Shown here: in pieces, positions 62,809 through 64,000 of the stretch
Numbering within the stretch: position 1 is the stretch's first letter
Layout: each line of letters starts with the position of its first letter
Assembly (NCBI GenBank): GCA_022559845.1
Contig: CM040120.1
Location: 163,724,334-163,788,333 of the forward strand
Length of the DNA: 64,000 nucleotides
From: Amorphophallus konjac
Taxonomy: Eukaryota > Streptophyta > Magnoliopsida > Alismatales > Araceae
Direction: 5' to 3'
The notes under the pieces: model-generated
What the model was told of the DNA's origin: nothing
Database searches by the model: none
Seen by the model: only the letters and a program-made list of their open reading frames with translations
Made by a program: the position numbers and the translations under genes

Positions 62809-64000
62809 TGTTGTGCATCCCTTGTTTTGATGATGACAAGTTGTATCTCATTGTCTTTACCATATGCACATGCCAAATGTTTAATATCTAAATGATCAAT
62901 GCAGGTATATTGATGATTAAAATAGGCTAGCCAAAGGTCAAGGATGAACCAAACTCAATTCAGAAGCTCAGCCCTTCAAGATCTCCAAAACAGGTTCTGG
63001 ACTGGCTCAGAAGCCGACACCTGAGCGCTCCGAAGCCGACACTTGAAGGCAGACAGAAATCAGGGAATTCTGGTTCTGTTCAGAAGCCGACCACGGAGGC
63101 CCTGGAAGTCGACACTTGAAGGCAGACAGAAACCAGGGAATTCTGGTTCTGTTCAGAAGCCGACCACGGAGGCCCTGGAAGCCGACCACGGGCGGAGTTG
63201 CGAACTTTAAACCCTAAAATGGACTATGTTCTTGCAAGATCCGATACCCAAAGCTAAGATCCATTATGGCATACACCTAGAAGGTCCAGATAAGCCAGGA
63301 AACATGGATCTTTACCAGAGTTTGATTCTTTTCATGGATCTGACTTGGTCTTCAACTTCCTTGCTGAAAAATAGGAGATTCCCCACTGTTTCTCCAACTC
63401 AACCAGCAGATGTTGTGGAGTTACTCAATAACAAGAAAATAAATGGTGGGAAGAGAAAAAGAAAAAAGAGAGTAGCCAACCCTAAGGGGCGCAGGGGCTG
63501 AAGAAGGCTGAAGTAGACGTGGGCTGGAGATAGCTGCTGCAAAGCTTGGCTGCAGAAGATGAAGCGCTGCATCTAGGGAGAAAGCCACTGCACCACGAGG
63601 GCTGAAGAGGACCTGCTGCATACCGTAGCTGCTGGAAGACTGACTGCTACATCTAGAGAGGAAGCAGAAAAGAAAAGAGAGGGCTATGCAACCTAGATCA
63701 AGAAGAAGAAGGAGAAGAAGAAGAAGAAAACAAGGGCAACAGCAGAAGAAGCACCAGTAGGAGAAGAGCAGCAGTAGGAGAAGCACCGACAGCAGCACAA
63801 GATCAGCCAAGATCTGAAATCAGAGAAGAAGCTCGGTGAACTCCATCTACAGATCGAGATACCCAATCATCAGGAGAATTCTACACTCGATCTGTATTTA
63901 TATCTCTATTTGATCTTTCATTTCATTCTTCTATTCTGTTAATCAAGCTGTTCGTCAGCGGAATATTCAGATTGAGCTGAGCTGCTCAGATCTGAAGTTG
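62809..64000 (+). repeat. 3' LTR of element D (partial)
   Basis: The first 1192 bp, matching 56574 onward with few differences, then cut by the window edge. The close similarity of the copies suggests a fairly recent insertion. Confidence 0.92.

Larger units (their letters stand above)
56574..64000 (+). mobile_element. Element D: gag-only copia-type retrotransposon (right end outside the window)
   Basis: The 5' LTR (1509 bp) runs from TGTTGTGCATCC to GGTGCACAACA-like ends at 58082. It is followed by a tRNA-iMet primer site, gag, about 2.1 kb of non-coding sequence, a polypurine tract and the start of the 3' LTR at 62809. No pol domain is present, as in element O. Gag, the polypurine tract and LTR blocks are related to those of O and E, so D, O and E are three members of one group in opposite orientations. 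Confidence 0.9.

Overview
This window is repeat-dense DNA from a large plant nuclear genome, most likely a flowering plant. I cannot name the species. Essentially everything recognisable is LTR retrotransposon sequence of plant Ty1/copia and Ty3/gypsy types, including antisense genes with a plant mobile domain (PMD). There are no rRNA or tRNA genes, no CRISPR array and no convincing ordinary host gene.

The main structure is a stack of insertions that can be read base by base from target-site duplications (TSDs). An old two-exon antisense PMD gene (exon 1 at 55198-55299, exon 2 at 2155-2613) was split by element O. O (2617-55115, minus strand, TSD GGCTG) is a gag-only Ty1/copia-type element with LTRs of about 2.78 kb. 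O then received three insertions. Element A (5300-23994, plus, TSD GCATC) entered its 3' LTR, element C (26065-47456, plus, TSD GAATA) its internal region, and a solo LTR (52877-54948, TSD TAAGT) its 5' LTR. Element B (10405-17935, plus, TSD GACAC) sits inside the pol of A, so nesting is four levels deep. Left of the stack is the partial antisense gag-only element E (1 to about 1687). Right of it is the gag-only element D (56574 to beyond 64000, plus).

Element A is a Ty3/gypsy Tat-type element. Its gag-pol is broken by stops and frameshifts, but it keeps an uninterrupted 923-residue antisense ORF. Element C is a 21.4 kb Ogre/Tat-like element with a degraded gag-pro-pol and two antisense spliced genes downstream of pol. 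One of these is an eight-exon PMD plus coiled-coil gene with three stops. The other is an apparently intact two-exon PMD-like gene whose intron position matches that of the gene split by O. Element B is non-autonomous: it has identical-length 2374 bp LTRs, an unrecognised intact 522-codon ORF, and the tail of a chromovirus-like integrase.

The least explained signals are short repeated motifs in non-coding parts. Element C carries at least 50 copies of a small hairpin (ACGCCCT, about 5 nt loop, AGGGCGT, then T-rich) in its LTRs, leader, spacers and one intron. The U3 of O carries about 50 degenerate copies of AAGTCTATACA just upstream of its TATA box. E and D carry GTCGACAC-type motifs in the comparable place. 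Internal stops in the pol and gag genes are mostly explicable as C-to-T changes, as expected for methylated silenced elements.
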